From positions 2,976,001 through 3,040,000 of the forward strand of contig NZ_CP168030.1 in NCBI RefSeq assembly GCF_041529975.1: a DNA stretch of 64,000 nucleotides, given 5' to 3'. Shown piece by piece: positions 62,450 through 64,000 of this stretch. Position 1 is the stretch's first letter; each line of letters starts with the position of its first letter. The notes under the pieces were generated by a model. That model searched no databases. It was not told where the DNA came from and saw only the letters and a program-made list of their open reading frames with translations. This DNA comes from Microbacterium maritypicum. GTDB lineage: Bacteria > Actinomycetota > Actinomycetes > Actinomycetales > Microbacteriaceae. Position numbers and translations under genes: made by a program.

Positions 62450-63300
62450 TGCAGCCACACGTGGAAGTTCCAGCGAACTCCGTTCCGCCCAAAATTCACC
62501 TTGATCCTTCCAGTCTGACTGACGCCTGGTCCGCGCACCCAACGCCCGCTCGGACCAGTGCGCATGCGAGTTGCGTGACTTGATAGACGCTCGCTCGCTT
62601 TCGCGCCCTGCGACCAGGCACGCCCTGCCCAACTAGCAGCGCGGGGGGACGCGACCATCTCTCGGGCCGCGCCAGCTACACCGCGCGTATACCGAGAAGC
62701 GCGAACAACGATCTGGGTTGTTTGCACCACGTCTTTCACCACTTTAGCCGCGCGCACCGCGAACGTCGCCGCTCTAGCAACCAGCAACGCGCCGGCCAGC
62801 GGTGCCCCAACGCCTGTCACCAGAAGCGCCGCCGACAACACCGTCAGCCCGATCTCGAGTGTTAGGCCCCAGTCCCATGCCTTACCAGAAAGATCACTCA
62901 TCCCGATGGGATCTGTCGGCCAGACGTAGTCGTTGTCGACGCCGCCCTCGACGGGGTCGACCTGAAGGAATCGACCGAGGGCCGGCACATAGAGCCTCGC
63001 CCCCATCTCGATCATCAGGACAGTTGATTCCGCTTCAACCGGCTTCCGCGCGCCCTGATGCCATCCGCTCGCGCCATCGTTCTGCCCGGCGGCATTGGCG
63101 GCGATAGTGCCGATCGCGAACGTGGTCATATCCAACGGCTGACCGAACGGTTCGTAAAGCTGCAGTGCCCCGTGGCCAGCCCCGTCACCGGTCACCAGCG
63201 TGTGCCCGAGAAGACTCGGATACTGCCACGACGCTGACACACCGTTCGTCCCTGACGCGCTCAGCGCGACCGACACTCCCCCCGGAAGGGAGCGCCTAAA
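62446..63300 (-). pseudogene. Orphan Rhs C-terminal tip (rhs core end plus toxin domain), 5'-truncated
   Basis: The frame begins just after an in-frame TGA (63301-63303) and encodes, without a good start, the end of an Rhs repeat core. An [11 protein letters not shown] segment is followed by YEPFGQPLD, then [21 protein letters not shown] (split around 92-111), [18 protein letters not shown], and the toxin tip (about 132-276): a hydrophobic helical stretch (137-175), a basic helical region, and the ending [20 protein letters not shown]. Numbering is from GTG 63276, the only plausible start; conserved Rhs residues lie before it. The large N-terminal shell is missing because ung's coding end abuts. 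It is therefore a displaced remnant or a silent cassette. Confidence 0.75.
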
Positions 63301-64000
63301 TCAAACGGTCGTGCTCCGCAGGCTCGCCCCCCACCCGCCAGTCGATCGCGTCGGCACTCTGCTCCACGAGGAGGTGGTTCACGCGCGAGAACGGGCGGGA
63401 GCCGAAGAAGCCCCGGCTGGCGGACAGCGGAGACGGATGCGCCGAGGCGATGATCGGCGTCGAACCCAGCATCGGCTGCAGGTTCGCGGCGTCCTTCCCC
63501 CACAGCACCGCAACGAGCGGCTGATCACGGGCGACGAGCGTCCGGATCGCGAGCTCGGTGACCTTCTCCCACCCCCAGCCGCGGTGCGAGGCGGCGGCAC
63601 CGGGCCGCACGGTGAGCACGCGGTTGAGCAGGAGCACGCCTTGATCGCTCCACGCAGTGAGATCGCCGTGTGGCGCCGGCGGGATCCCGATGTCGCTCTC
63701 CCGCTCCTTGTAGATGTTGGTGAGGCTGCGCGGCAGCGGGCGCACATCGCGATCGACCGCGAAAGACAGACCGATCGGGTGGCCGGGCGTCGGATAGGGG
63801 TCCTGTCCGGTGATCAGTACCCGCACATCCGCCAACGGACGCTGGAAGGCCCGAAGGACGTTCTCACCGGACGGCAGGTACCCGTGCCCCGCCTCCTGCT
63901 CGGCGCGGAGTCGCTCGCCGAGCTCGGTGATGGTGTCCTGAACCGGGGCGAGCGCCTCCGCCCACCCCGCGTCGATCCGCCCGTCCGCGGCGAGCTCGGC
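63296..64000 (-). CDS. ung: Uracil-DNA glycosylase (5' end beyond window)
   Basis: About 234 residues visible. Family-1 UDG motifs: [16 protein letters not shown] (water-activating Asp), [30 protein letters not shown], and [21 protein letters not shown] (His-Pro-Ser minor-groove loop). Removes uracil from DNA. The start lies beyond 64000. It ends with TAG at 63296-63298, within about 5 bases of the truncated Rhs frame. Confidence 0.96.
   Translation of the reverse strand, partial: AELAADGRIDAGWAEALAPVQDTITELGERLRAEQEAGHGYLPSGENVLRAFQRPLADVRVLITGQDPYPTPGHPIGLSFAVDRDVRPLPRSLTNIYKERESDIGIPPAPHGDLTAWSDQGVLLLNRVLTVRPGAAASHRGWGWEKVTELAIRTLVARDQPLVAVLWGKDAANLQPMLGSTPIIASAHPSPLSASRGFFGSRPFSRVNHLLVEQSADAIDWRVGGEPAEHDRLI

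Noticed and set aside
62069..63300. Type VI secretion or full Rhs effector locus
   Set aside because: No vgrG, Hcp or sheath genes and no Rhs shell; only the tip and one partner are present.

Overview
The window is very G+C-rich, densely packed DNA with GTG/ATG starts, short gaps and many 1-4 nt gene overlaps. Gene order and protein features (actinobacterial Rho with a long N-terminal insertion, argS-lysA-hom-thrB-rho-prfA-prmC-atp order, DUF3097, DUF2993, DUF6325, a DinB2-type polymerase) point to an actinobacterium of the Microbacteriaceae, most like Microbacterium. It reads as chromosome. I saw no rRNA, IS element, integrase or CRISPR array. No gene-free stretch exceeds about 300 bases.

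Region 1 (1-22.4 kb) is mainly core metabolism and information processing. From the left edge, on the minus strand, are atpA (partial), atpH, atpF, atpE, atpB, an AtpI-like gene, a WecA/TagO-type glycosyl-phosphate transferase, tsaC and prmC. cysK-cysE (plus strand) are inserted between prmC and a small holin-family gene followed by prfA, rho, thrB, hom and lysA. YihY, a hydrolase-TetR-hydrolase operon with its own operator, a DUF2993 protein, argS and an SGNH hydrolase follow.

Region 2 (22.4-43.1 kb) starts with tRNA-Arg(CCG) and a strong bidirectional terminator. It is then rich in small uncharacterised proteins and membrane proteins: DUF2188, acidic proteins, a HAD phosphatase, two mirrored SHOCT/DUF6325 gene pairs, DUF998, MscS, AI-2E, two SulP transporters, two GAP-family proteins and a FUSC protein. 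It also holds two giant MalT-like LuxR regulators. It looks like an envelope/stress island, although no single pathway is visible.

Region 3 (43.1-56.3 kb) holds a MarR regulator with a palindromic operator next to an MDR oxidoreductase, then RidA, DinB2, DUF1304, a CPBP protein, trmB and DUF3097. A TPM protein with PspA, an arginase-family enzyme with an HExxH protein, a SIP-domain gene under a DtxR/IdeR-type iron box, a tyrosine phosphatase with an AhpD-like protein, and an alpha/beta hydrolase complete it.

Region 4 (56.4-64 kb) has a complete five-gene dipeptide/nickel-type ABC importer, a GNAT acetyltransferase, and an orphan Rhs C-terminal toxin tip with an overlapping putative immunity gene. 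These abut ung, which runs off the right edge. The Rhs module is the clearest accessory DNA and the best candidate for something undescribed. Recurrent regulatory themes are leaderless starts (a -10-like hexamer ending 6-7 nt before the start codon) and a CTG start for atpB.
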